This document shows, in pieces, positions 52,359-64,000 of a DNA stretch of 64,000 nucleotides. Position numbers and translations under genes: made by a program. This DNA comes from Bacillus sp. OV166 (lineage in GTDB: Bacteria > Bacillota > Bacilli > Bacillales > Cytobacillaceae): assembly GCF_900177675.1 (NCBI RefSeq), contig NZ_FXWM01000001.1:5341001-5405000 (forward strand). The letters are read 5' to 3'. Under the pieces are notes generated by a model, which worked only from the letters and a program-made list of their open reading frames with translations, did not search any database and had not been told where the DNA came from. How positions within the stretch are numbered: the first letter of the stretch is position 1; the number at the start of each line of letters is the position of its first letter.

Positions 52359-53504
52359 TTAAAAAGCAGGGTATAACCCGCTTAACATTTCATTAGTAAC
52401 TAGAATAATCTCTTCATCGAACGAGCGGATAACTGTCCCGTCAGGAACATTCACTTCAGAAGGTACTATGGCCCTTTCAATCAAACAATTATTACCAATG
52501 ATCGCATCCGGCATTATGACCGACTCTAAAATAGTTGATCCCTTTCCAACAGTAACCCCTTGAAAAAGAACTGATTTCTCTACTTCCCCTTCTATTGTAC
52601 ATCCCTCATTAATAAGTGACTCTTTAACCACCGCACTCGGAGAAATATATTGTGGCGGCTGATTCGGGTTAACTGAATAAATCCTCCATCCGTGATCAAA
52701 CAAATCTAAGTCACATTCTTCTCTTAGTAGATCCATATTAGCTTCCCAGAGGCTTTGGACCGTACCCACGTCTTTCCAATAGCCTTTAAATGGATAAGCA
52801 AACAATTTTTTATTTTCCTCTAAAAGCATCGGAATCACATCTTTACCAAAATCATGACTCGATTCAGGAACACGGTCATCCATTTCTAAATATTCTTTAA
52901 GTATATTCCAGTTAAAAATATAAATGCCCATCGAAGCAAGATTATTTTTTGGATTCGCCGGTTTTTCGTCAAAATCGACAATTCTTAGTTCTTCGTCTGT
53001 ATCCATGATCCCAAAACGACTGGCTTCATTCCAAGGAACTTCAATTAAAGAAATAGTTACGTCTGCCCTTTTTTCAATATGATATTCAAGCATACTCTCA
53101 TAGTTCATTTTGTAAATATGGTCACCTGATAGGATTAGCACATATTCAGGCTGGTATTGTTTAAGGTAATTAAGGTTTTGATAAATCGCACTTGCAGTGC
53201 CTGTGTACCATTTTACTTCGGAAGATTCAGCATACGGTGGTAATACAGTTACCCCGCCATCCTTTCGGTCAAGATCCCATGCGCTTCCAATCCCAATATA
53301 GGAATTTAATAACAATGGTTGGTATTGTGTTAATACCCCAACCGTATCGATGCCAGAATTGGCGCAATTGCTCAATGCAAAATCAATAATTCGATATTTA
53401 CCTCCAAAAGGAACAGCTGGTTTCGCAAGATCCTTTGTCAGCGAATTAAGCCTACTTCCTTTCCCTCCTGCTAATAACATGGCTACGCACTTCTTCTTTG
53501 CCAT
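52359..53504 (-). CDS. glgC: Glucose-1-phosphate adenylyltransferase GlgC
   Basis: Makes ADP-glucose, the committed glycogen step. The 381-residue protein shows AGGKGSRLNSLTKDLAKPAV (nucleotide and regulatory Lys), LSGDHIYKMNY and EKPANPK, with a C-terminal beta-helix. ATG at 53504 follows AAGGAGCG; the longer frame is rejected. Its start lies 53 bases inside glgB. Confidence 0.95.
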   Translation of the reverse strand: MAKKKCVAMLLAGGKGSRLNSLTKDLAKPAVPFGGKYRIIDFALSNCANSGIDTVGVLTQYQPLLLNSYIGIGSAWDLDRKDGGVTVLPPYAESSEVKWYTGTASAIYQNLNYLKQYQPEYVLILSGDHIYKMNYESMLEYHIEKRADVTISLIEVPWNEASRFGIMDTDEELRIVDFDEKPANPKNNLASMGIYIFNWNILKEYLEMDDRVPESSHDFGKDVIPMLLEENKKLFAYPFKGYWKDVGTVQSLWEANMDLLREECDLDLFDHGWRIYSVNPNQPPQYISPSAVVKESLINEGCTIEGEVEKSVLFQGVTVGKGSTILESVIMPDAIIGNNCLIERAIVPSEVNVPDGTVIRSFDEEIILVTNEMLSGLYPAF

Positions 53505-55395
53505 TTCCTTTTCGCTCCTTCCTCTTTTTAACTGGTCTGATGATTTGAAATCCAAATGGGGGAATTGCTAGATTTAATGAAAATGGCTGGCCATGGAATG
53601 GTTCTTCTTCTGCTATGATAGTCTTTTTATTAACCAATCCAGCTCCACCGTATTCTATATGATCACTATTGAAAATTTCTCGATACTCACCGGATTTAGG
53701 AACACCAATTTTATACATTGGGTAATTGACACCAGTAAAATTGCAAATAACCACTAATGTTTCTTCAGACTTTTTCCCTTTTCTCATAAAAGAGAAAACA
53801 GATTGGTGGCTATTATTGGCATCTATCCATTCGAATCCGTCCTGTAAATGATCGAGTTCATAAAGTGCCTTTGAACGTTTATAGAATTTAGTTAAAAACT
53901 TTACGTAGGCATTTAATTTTTGATGCATCTCATAGTCCATTAAGTTCCAATCGAGCTGTTCTTTATCTTTCCATTCAGAAAACTGGCCCAGTTCAAAACC
54001 CATAAATAAAAGTTTTTTTCCAGGATGAGCAAACATATACCCTAGCAAGAGTCTAAGTTGTGCAAATTTCTCCCAATAATCGCCTGGCATCTTATCGAGC
54101 AGTGATTTTTTTCCATGTACCACTTCATCGTGAGAAAATGGCAGCATAAAGTTTTCTAAAAAGGCATATAAAAATGAAAACGTTACATTAGAATGAACAT
54201 GTGAGCGCGAGTAAGGTGGAGTTTCCATATATTCAAGCATGTCATTCATCCAGCCCATATTCCATTTATAATCAAAGCCAAGCCCACCGTATGTAACTGG
54301 TGTTGTGACATTAGGAAATTCTGTTGAATCTTCACCAATCATTAAAAAGTATGGTTCATACTCATGAACATGTTGGTTTAATTTTTTCAAAAAGTTAATT
54401 CCAAATGGGTTTTCACGCATCTCATTTGAGCCATTCGGCCAGTAAATGATATTAGCTACTGCGTCCATTCGGAAACCATCAATATGGAAATAGTCAATCC
54501 AAAACTGGGCATTTGAGATTAGAAAACTTTGTACCTCTCCTTTTCCAAGGTCAAAGTTGGCAGTTCCCCAAACAGCATTCTCTCTGTCGCTAGCTGTGCT
54601 ATAGGAATAAATGTGAGTCCCATCAAAACGGTAAAGGCCATGAGCGTCCTTGCAAAAATGACCAGGCACCCAATCAAGAATAACCCCAATACCATGTTGA
54701 TGAATCAGATCAACAAATTCTCTAAATTCATCTGGTGTCCCATACCTGGATGTAACAGAAAAGTACCCTGTTCCTTGATAACCCCATGAGGCATCGAGAG
54801 GGTGTTCGACTAGAGGTAATAACTCTATATGTGTAAATCCGTGCTCAATTACATATGGAATAAGTTCCAATGCCAATTCTTTATAACTTAGATATTCGCC
54901 GTCTTCCTTCTTTTTCCATGAACCCAAATGCACTTCGTAAATTACCACTGGCTCAGATAGAAGGTTCTTTTTTCCTCTTCGATTCATCCAATGATTGTCT
55001 TGCCACTCATAATGGTCTAACGAATAAACAATAGAAGCTGTATTCGGTCTTATTTCAGAATAAAAAGCAAATGGATCTGATTTTAGCAGCCTCTCACCTG
55101 AATGTGTGATAATTTCATACTTATAAAGCTTCCCTGTTAGATCCCTATTAACAATCAGAATCCAAACTCCCTCATCATTAACCTTTTGCAATTCATACCC
55201 TTCACCATTCCAGTTATTAAAATCCCCCGCAAGATTAACCTGCATTGCATTAGGGGCCCATACGCAAAATCGTGTATAAACCTTATCGGAATTCTTAAAG
55301 ATATGAGCGCCAAAAAGCTGATGACTTTGGAAAAAATTTCCCTCGTGAAATAAATGTAACTGATAGTCAGTCGGAAAAAACGTATTCACTGTCAT
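53452..55395 (-). CDS. glgB: 1,4-Alpha-glucan branching enzyme
   Basis: Adds alpha-1,6 branches to glycogen. The 647-residue GH13 enzyme has an N-terminal CBM48 (FCVWAPNAMQVNLAGDFN), the catalytic Asp in GFRMDAVANII, Glu in MIGEDSTEFP and Asp in LPFSHDEVVHG. The ATG at 55395 follows GAGGAGAGCC. The last 25 residues form a Lys/Arg-rich tail encoded within the glgC start and its RBS. First gene of the operon. Confidence 0.95.
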   Translation of the reverse strand: MTVNTFFPTDYQLHLFHEGNFFQSHQLFGAHIFKNSDKVYTRFCVWAPNAMQVNLAGDFNNWNGEGYELQKVNDEGVWILIVNRDLTGKLYKYEIITHSGERLLKSDPFAFYSEIRPNTASIVYSLDHYEWQDNHWMNRRGKKNLLSEPVVIYEVHLGSWKKKEDGEYLSYKELALELIPYVIEHGFTHIELLPLVEHPLDASWGYQGTGYFSVTSRYGTPDEFREFVDLIHQHGIGVILDWVPGHFCKDAHGLYRFDGTHIYSYSTASDRENAVWGTANFDLGKGEVQSFLISNAQFWIDYFHIDGFRMDAVANIIYWPNGSNEMRENPFGINFLKKLNQHVHEYEPYFLMIGEDSTEFPNVTTPVTYGGLGFDYKWNMGWMNDMLEYMETPPYSRSHVHSNVTFSFLYAFLENFMLPFSHDEVVHGKKSLLDKMPGDYWEKFAQLRLLLGYMFAHPGKKLLFMGFELGQFSEWKDKEQLDWNLMDYEMHQKLNAYVKFLTKFYKRSKALYELDHLQDGFEWIDANNSHQSVFSFMRKGKKSEETLVVICNFTGVNYPMYKIGVPKSGEYREIFNSDHIEYGGAGLVNKKTIIAEEEPFHGQPFSLNLAIPPFGFQIIRPVKKRKERKGNGKEEVRSHVISRRERK

Positions 55396-55666
55396 GGCTC
55401 TCCTCATTCCCAATGAAAATAAGTATTTCAAAGACCAATTATAATGGCTATTAATCAATATTCCTCATAAAACTTTTTTATCTTTTCTGACAATAATTGA
55501 GGCGATATGCCATAAAAACCTATGGTGCGACAAACTTCGACACTATACACCAATTTTTCTATCAGTAATCGCCAAAAATATATAAATTTTTTTTAGTTTT
55601 TTTATGATTTTCATTCAAAAAATGTTATTTTAATGATAGATCAAAAATAGGGGGAATTGTCGCGGA

Positions 55667-55680
55667 TGTAAGCGTTATCA
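55667..55680 (+). promoter_or_regulatory. cre site (CcpA operator)
   Basis: TGTAAGCGTTATCA matches the consensus TGWAANCGNTNWCA at all defined positions. It lies 272 bp before glgB. Its target, glg or a small plus-strand RNA, is unknown. Confidence 0.65.
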
Positions 55681-55942
55681 GGGCTTTCACTAAGGAGAGG
55701 AGGATACTAAAAGTTATATCAATATAACTTTCTTTGTATAAAAGGCGTCCTCTTATGGTTCTAAGAATTTGGACATTCAAGCGGATTTATAGGTTTAGAC
55801 ATCTCATGGAAAAAGCGGAGAGTTTCTGTAAAATCGAGCCAAAGGGACTTATTGGCATCATTAGTTCGATAAAAAGTCTTTAAATTGTATCCTATAGCTC
55901 TTTGAAATCATAAACGTATTCTATAGCTTTCTTTAATAGATC

Positions 55943-55979
55943 AACAAAAAAACTGATAACATGTTGTTATCAGTTTTTT
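55943..55979. terminator. Terminator of the rrn-tRNA operon
   Basis: AAAAAAACTGATAACA and TGTTATCAGTTTTTTT pair around TGT. The stem has A and T tracts on both sides, so it works in both directions; on the minus strand it ends the tRNA cluster after tRNA-Glu. Confidence 0.9.
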
Positions 55980-55983
55980 TGTA

Positions 55984-56055
55984 TGACCCCTACGGGACTC
56001 GAACCCGTGTTACCTCCGTGAAAGGGAGGTGTCTTAACCGCTTGACCAAGGGGCC
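55984..56055 (-). tRNA. tRNA-Glu (TTC)
   Basis: Anticodon loop CTTTCAC between paired CCTCC and GGAGG. Last tRNA of the cluster; CCA is not encoded. Confidence 0.95.
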
Positions 56056-56061
56056 TTAATA

Positions 56062-56154
56062 TATGGCGGAGAAGGAGGGATTTGAACCCTCGCGCCGGTC
56101 ACCCGACCTACACCCTTAGCAGGGGCGCCTCTTCAGCCACTTGAGTACTTCCCC
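56062..56154 (-). tRNA. tRNA-Ser (GCT)
   Basis: Long variable arm typical of serine tRNA. Anticodon loop CTGCTAA. CCA encoded. Confidence 0.95.
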
Positions 56155-56157
56155 GTT

Positions 56158-56232
56158 TGGCTCCGCAGGTAGGACTCGAACCTACGACCGATCGGTTAAC
56201 AGCCGATAGCTCTACCACTGAGCTACTGCGGA
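56158..56232 (-). tRNA. tRNA-Asn (GTT)
   Basis: Anticodon loop CTGTTAA between ATCGG and CCGAT. CCA encoded. Confidence 0.95.
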
Positions 56233-56263
56233 ACAATTAAAGTTGCTGCTGTGAAAAGATATA

Positions 56264-56340
<77 letters not shown>

Positions 56341-56346
56341 ATAAAT

Positions 56347-56420
56347 TGGAGCGGGTGAAGAGAATCGAACTCTCATCATCAGCTTGGAAGGCTGAGGTTT
56401 TACCACTAAACTACACCCGC
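56347..56420 (-). tRNA. tRNA-Gly (TCC)
   Basis: Anticodon loop CTTCCAA between TCAGC and GCTGA. CCA encoded. Confidence 0.95.
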
Positions 56421-56437
56421 ATATAATATATTTATTA

Positions 56438-56514
56438 TGGGGCGACTGATGGGAATCGAACCCACGAATGCCTGAACCACAATCAGGTGCGTTAACCACT
56501 TCGCCACAATCGCC
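56438..56514 (-). tRNA. tRNA-His (GTG)
   Basis: Anticodon GTG. The 5' end includes the extra G-1 that pairs with C73, a His identity element. CCA encoded. Confidence 0.95.
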
Positions 56515-56540
56515 ACAATAAAAATTCTATTTAATTAAAA

Positions 56541-56616
56541 TGGTGGCTCAGGACGGAATCGAACCGCCGACACAAGGATTTTCAGTCCTTTGCTCTACCG
56601 ACTGAGCTACTGAGCC
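56541..56616 (-). tRNA. tRNA-Phe (GAA)
   Basis: Anticodon loop CTGAAAA between AAGGA and TCCTT. CCA encoded. A broken copy lies just upstream at 56651-56752. Confidence 0.95.
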
Positions 56617-56650
56617 AAAAATAAGGATGGTACCCTAATCTTATATTACT

Positions 56651-56752
56651 GTAAGTCCTTTGCTCAAAAGAACTTTCGTTCTTTCTCGCAGATTGCCATA
56701 GAAGCTTTTGCAGTGATGTGAGCAATCTGCTCTACCGACTGAGCTACTGAGC
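56651..56752 (-). pseudogene. Decayed tRNA-Phe duplicate, interrupted
   Basis: The 5' half of tRNA-Phe recurs: on the plus strand TGCTCTACCGACTGAGCTAC at 56731-56750 plus TGAGCT-like bases, and AGTCCTTTGCTC at 56654-56665. Between them is an unrelated stretch of about 65 bp with a hairpin (AAAGAAC, GTTCTTT). The 3' half (T arm, acceptor) is absent. GCAGATTGC and GCAATCTGC flank the interior as a 9-bp inverted repeat. Confidence 0.75.
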
Positions 56753-56775
56753 TATATTACTTTGCCAAATGAAAA

Positions 56776-56852
56776 TGGCGGTCTGGACGGGACTCGAACC
56801 CGCGACCTCCTGCGTGACAGGCAGGCATTCTAACCAACTGAACTACCAGACC
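56776..56852 (-). tRNA. tRNA-Asp (GTC)
   Basis: Anticodon loop CTGTCAC between CCTGC and GCAGG. CCA encoded. Confidence 0.95.
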
Positions 56853-56854
56853 AA

Positions 56855-56928
<74 letters not shown>

Positions 56929-56950
56929 ACAATAAAAATTATTAAAATTA

Positions 56951-57043
56951 TGGAGGAGGAAGAGGGATTCGAACCCCCGCGCGGTATGACCCGCCTGTCG
57001 GTTTTCAAGACCGATCCCTTCAGCCAAACTTGGGTATTCCTCC
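56951..57043 (-). tRNA. tRNA-Ser (TGA)
   Basis: Long variable arm and anticodon loop CTTGAAA. CCA encoded. Confidence 0.95.
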
Positions 57044-57062
57044 GTGTACATTATGAAACTAA

Positions 57063-57139
57063 TGGTGGACCTTGTAGGACTCGAACCTACGACCGGACGG
57101 TTATGAGCCGTCTGCTCTAACCAGCTGAGCTAAAGGTCC
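57063..57139 (-). tRNA. tRNA-Ile2 (CAT, expected lysidine)
   Basis: Anticodon CAT, but GGACCTTTAGCTCAGC and the GACGG/CCGTC stem match tRNA-Ile2 of Bacillus, whose C34 is changed to lysidine to read ATA. CCA encoded. Confidence 0.85.
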
Positions 57140-57147
57140 TCAAAATT

Positions 57148-57224
57148 TGGTAGCGGCGGAGGGGATCGAACCCCCGACCTTACGGGTATGAACCGTACGC
57201 TCTAGCCAGCTGAGCTACACCGCC
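57148..57224 (-). tRNA. tRNA-Met (CAT), elongator
   Basis: GGCGGTGTAGCTCAGC start and anticodon CAT match the elongator type. G1-T72 wobble pair. CCA encoded. Confidence 0.9.
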
Positions 57225-57245
57225 AAATATACTATTTAATTAAGG

Positions 57246-57318
57246 TGGAGCCTAGCGGGATCGAACCGCTGACCTCCTGCGTGCAAAGCAGGCGCTCTCC
57301 CAGCTGAGCTAAGGCCCC
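57246..57318 (-). tRNA. tRNA-Ala (TGC)
   Basis: Anticodon loop TTTGCAC between CCTGC and GCAGG. CCA not fully encoded. Confidence 0.95.
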
Positions 57319-57335
57319 ATAAGAAGTAAGAAGAA

Positions 57336-57412
57336 TGGTCGGGAAGACAGGATTCGAACCTGCGACCCCTTGGTCCCAAACCAAGTGCTCTACCAAGCTG
57401 AGCTACTTCCCG
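57336..57412 (-). tRNA. tRNA-Pro (TGG)
   Basis: Anticodon loop TTTGGGA between CTTGG and CCAAG. CCA encoded. Confidence 0.95.
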
Positions 57413-57418
57413 TTAAAG

Positions 57419-57492
57419 TGCGCCCTGAGAGATTCGAACTCCCGACCTTTTGATTCGTAGTCAAACACTCTATCCAGCTGAGCTAAGGGCGC
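57419..57492 (-). tRNA. tRNA-Arg (ACG)
   Basis: Anticodon loop CTACGAA between TTTGA and TCAAA; A34 is expected to become inosine. CCA not encoded. Confidence 0.95.
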
Positions 57493-57514
57493 ATATAAAT
57501 TTAATTAACCTAAA

Positions 57515-57603
57515 TGGTGCCGAGGACCGGAATCGAACCGGTACGGTAGTCACCTACCGCAGGATTTTAAGTCCTGTGCGTCTGCCAGTTCCGCCACCCC
57601 GGC
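57515..57603 (-). tRNA. tRNA-Leu (TAA)
   Basis: Long variable arm; anticodon loop CTTAAAA between CAGGA and TCCTG. CCA encoded. Confidence 0.95.
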
Positions 57604-57613
57604 TTAAAATAAT

Positions 57614-57688
57614 TGGAGCGGAAGACGGGATTCGAACCCGCGACCCCCACCTTGGCAAGGTGATGTTCTACCACTGAACTACTTCCGC
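57614..57688 (-). tRNA. tRNA-Gly (GCC)
   Basis: Anticodon loop TTGCCAA between CACC and GGTG. CCA encoded. Confidence 0.95.
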
Positions 57689-57702
57689 ATATGGAAATTA
57701 AA

Positions 57703-57787
57703 TGGTGCGGGTGAAGGGAGTCGAACCCCCACGCCTTGCGGCGCCAGATCCTAAGTCTGGTGCGTCTGCCAATTCCGCCACACCCGC
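57703..57787 (-). tRNA. tRNA-Leu (TAG)
   Basis: Long variable arm; anticodon loop CTTAGGA between CCAGA and TCTGG. CCA encoded. Confidence 0.95.
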
Positions 57788-57800
57788 ATATTCATTTAAA

Positions 57801-57876
57801 TGGTGAGCCATGAAGGACTCGAACCTTCGACCCTCTGATTAAAAGTCAGATGCTCTACCAACTGAGCTAATGGCTC
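57801..57876 (-). tRNA. tRNA-Lys (TTT)
   Basis: Anticodon loop CTTTTAA between TCTGA and TCAGA. CCA encoded. Confidence 0.95.
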
Positions 57877-57932
57877 ATCGTAAGATGATTCTCTATTGCT
57901 TCGGCTAATATAAACCAATGAAGCAAGAAGTA

Positions 57933-58008
<76 letters not shown>

Positions 58009-58040
58009 AAATAGTATTTAATATTATTTATAGGTAAATA

Positions 58041-58116
58041 TGGTGGAGGATGACGGGCTCGAACCGCCGACCCTCTGCTTGTAAGGCAGATGCTCTCCCA
58101 GCTGAGCTAATCCTCC
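58041..58116 (-). tRNA. tRNA-Val (TAC)
   Basis: Anticodon loop CTTACAA between TCTGC and GCAGA. First tRNA after the 5S gene. CCA encoded. Confidence 0.95.
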
Positions 58117-58125
58117 ATATTTACA

Positions 58126-58242
<117 letters not shown>

Positions 58243-58371
58243 CCATTTATTCGACACTATTTTATTATAATGTCTTTTTCATATTTTTCAAGAGGAATTT
58301 TTTTTTTTTTCATTCCCTCAAAACTAGATAATGCAGAAGAAGTTTGTAAAAACGAGCTGCCTTTAAAAATT

Positions 58372-61305
<2,934 letters not shown>

Positions 61306-61503
61306 TAAAAGGTTATTCTCTTACTTACATAAGAGAGAAAACTAAAATGGCTTTGACTCGGTTCTTACATTGACTTCTTCATTACGATTATCTAGTTTTC
61401 AAAGAACGATTAAAAAAAGCTTTGAGAGAATTGTACTCTCAAAACTAAACAAACAAAGATCGTGTCACAAACTGTTTTGTCTGGCTCACAGGTCCAGCTT
61501 TAT

Positions 61504-63057
<1,554 letters not shown>

Positions 63058-63189
63058 AAAGTTGATTAGCTCATTTGTTACGTTGGCTTAGTTTCGTAAT
63101 TGAAACTAAAAATTTTGTTTGTTTGCACGATTTTGTTTGTTTAGTTTTCAAAGATCAATTTTCTCTATCGCTCGTAAGCGACTTTATTA

Positions 63190-63218
63190 ATTTAACACAC
63201 CCAACATCTTAATGTCAA
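63190..63218 (-). promoter_or_regulatory. rrn promoter P2
   Basis: Minus strand -35 TTGACA (63218-63213) and -10 TTAAAT (63195-63190), 17 bp apart, about 135 bp before 16S. Confidence 0.75.
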
Positions 63219-63273
63219 CAACTTTTTCAAATACTTTTTCCGTTTGTTAACTCTCTCGATGAGGACGAGATTT

Positions 63274-63302
63274 AATATAACATGATAAATTAATGTTTGC
63301 AA
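63274..63302 (-). promoter_or_regulatory. rrn promoter P1
   Basis: Minus strand -35 TTGCAA (63302-63297) and -10 TATATT (63279-63274), 17 bp apart, 84 bp upstream of P2. Tandem promoters are usual for Bacillus rrn operons. Confidence 0.65.
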
Positions 63303-63622
63303 TATAATTTTAAAAGTTTTTTTGAAAAGCTCATTCTTATTACTAAAGTAAGGACCATATAAAAAACAGGGAAATGTAAAACTAATTGTTATAGCCTTTT
63401 TTGATCCTTCTTATCATATAATAAATAGACAGTTATTGATAAATAGTAAACAATTTCCGTAATCATAAAAATATAAGTTCCCACTTGTTCTTCCATTAGA
63501 TACTCGATTATGTGTAGAATCAACATAGGAAAACCTTTAATTTTTCCAATGCTCTATATTTTCTACCACCACAACAAACAAAACTTCAGTCAACAGACTG
63601 TGTAATTGGACGTGAACCTGAG

Positions 63623-64000
63623 ATGAGTAGTATCGATATCCATATATTAATTAAGTTAGGTGTTTCTGCTATTTTTGGCCTTATTATCGGCCTAGAACGA
63701 GAATTAAAAAGGAAACCAGTTGGACTTAAGACAAGTCTGGTTATCTCGGTTGTGAGTTGTTTGCTGACAATTGTATCGATTGAATCGGCGTATATGTTTC
63801 CCAATTCGGATAATGTTAAAATTACAATGGACCCTCTTCGCTTAGCAGCACAGATTGTTTCAGGAATTGGTTTCTTAGGTGCGGGGGTTATCCTAAGACG
63901 GGGCAATGATAGTATTTCAGGATTAACTACTGCTGCCATGATATGGGGAGCCGCAGGAATTGGCATAGCTGTCGGTGCTGGTTTTTTCATAGAGGCATTT
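63623..64000 (+). CDS. MgtC/SapB-family membrane protein, N-terminal part
   Basis: The first 126 codons of a frame still open at the window end. It reads MSSIDIHILIKLGVSAIFGL, then the family signature LIIGLERELKRKPVGLKTS, then GIGFLGAGVILRRGN and GLTTAAMIWGAAGIGIAVG. MgtC-type proteins help cells cope with low magnesium and other stress, in part by restraining F-ATPase in some species. An in-frame TGA at 63612-63614 region excludes a longer start. The RBS is weak. No magnesium riboswitch is evident upstream. Confidence 0.88.
   Translation, partial: MSSIDIHILIKLGVSAIFGLIIGLERELKRKPVGLKTSLVISVVSCLLTIVSIESAYMFPNSDNVKITMDPLRLAAQIVSGIGFLGAGVILRRGNDSISGLTTAAMIWGAAGIGIAVGAGFFIEAF

Larger units (their letters stand above)
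55396..55983. other. 588-bp gap upstream of glgB: cre site, hairpins, terminator
   Basis: No frame with an RBS is visible. The gap holds a cre-type site (55667-55680), a nested stem-loop (about 55693-55757), two 13-14-bp near-copies GTATYCTATAGCTY at 55887 and 55916, and the tRNA-cluster terminator. A -10-like TATAAT lies at 55436-55441 on the minus strand before glgB, without a good -35. Confidence 0.6.
63058..63622. other. rrn promoter region and mgtC upstream gap
   Basis: 565 bp between 16S and mgtC. It holds two rrn promoters (63190-63218 and 63274-63302) and the 16S leader with AGTTTTCAAAGATCAAT-like processing sequence. The 320 bp nearest mgtC are AT-rich; I see no clear promoter or leader structure in them. 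Confidence 0.65.

Noticed and set aside
57450..57677. Frames across tRNA genes resembling EDRNRTGT-type peptides
   Set aside because: These are tRNA sequences read as protein, a frequent database artefact.
63586..63990. 134-codon minus-strand frame at the window end
   Set aside because: The plus strand encodes a clear MgtC-family protein; this is its antisense shadow.

Overview
The window looks like the chromosome of an endospore-forming, low-GC Bacillaceae, most like Neobacillus or a close relative. The evidence is Bacillus-type gene order and RBSs (AAGGAGG), a Cse60-like sporulation protein, T-box and S-box leaders, and a 5S-adjacent block of 21 tRNA genes in the order I remember for Bacillus subtilis rrnB. 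From about 3.6 kb to 63 kb the backbone is collinear with the B. subtilis ytgP-leuS-ytqAB-metK-pckA-luxS-men-glg-rrnB region. The nrfHA pair (ammonifying nitrite reductase) is absent from B. subtilis 168 but known in Neobacillus vireti and relatives. Species identity is inference.

Layout. 0-3.6 kb: tail of an AAA-type ATPase, a 52-bp tandem repeat array, speD, dps with a PerR-like box, and a lipoprotein deacetylase carrying a YjgB/DUF4309-like domain. 3.6-7.7 kb: rRNA pseudouridine synthase, ytgP flippase, ytfP flavoprotein, cse60. 7.8-9.6 kb: a three-gene cassette of a Gln/Asn-rich membrane-anchored protein, an ApbE flavin transferase and a ferric-reductase-like cytochrome b; I read this as a minimal flavinylation and electron-transfer system, and it is the most interesting locus here. 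9.7-14.1 kb: rhodanese, leuS with its T-box, MFS transporter. 14.1-14.6 kb: two six-unit 21-bp repeat arrays. 14.7-17.8 kb: nrfA, nrfH and an unknown membrane-anchored protein behind an FNR-type box. 17.9-25 kb: small Bacillus proteins, ytqA, ytqB(mnmM), ytpB, ytpA, ytoA, asnB. 25-28.7 kb: metK with a SAM-I riboswitch, divergent from pckA with a CcpN-like operator. 28.7-32.3 kb: ytmB, ytmA and the ytlA/C/D ABC transporter. 32.3-36.9 kb: ytkD, small genes, ytzI, luxS, yidD, a beta-carbonic anhydrase and a Zur-box zinc-binding lipoprotein, with two copies of a GC-rich repeat. 37-45.7 kb: menaquinone genes menF-D-H-B-E-C, with menA divergent. 45.8-47.3 kb: an IS3-family element inserted exactly in the loop of the menA terminator. 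47.5-55.4 kb: glycogen operon glgB-C-D-A-P. 55.9-63.3 kb: rrn operon with 21 tRNAs and a decayed tRNA-Phe copy, minus strand. 63.6 kb to end: start of an MgtC-family gene.

Functional links. Menaquinone made by the men genes is the usual electron donor for NrfH/NrfA, and the ApbE/cytochrome b cassette may also draw on the quinone pool. SAM made by metK feeds SpeD, YtqA, YtqB and the LuxS cycle.

Starts were corrected wherever the longest open frame ran back into its own Shine-Dalgarno sequence, most often at GTG or TTG. All functional names are from recognition of sequence motifs and gene order; no database was searched.
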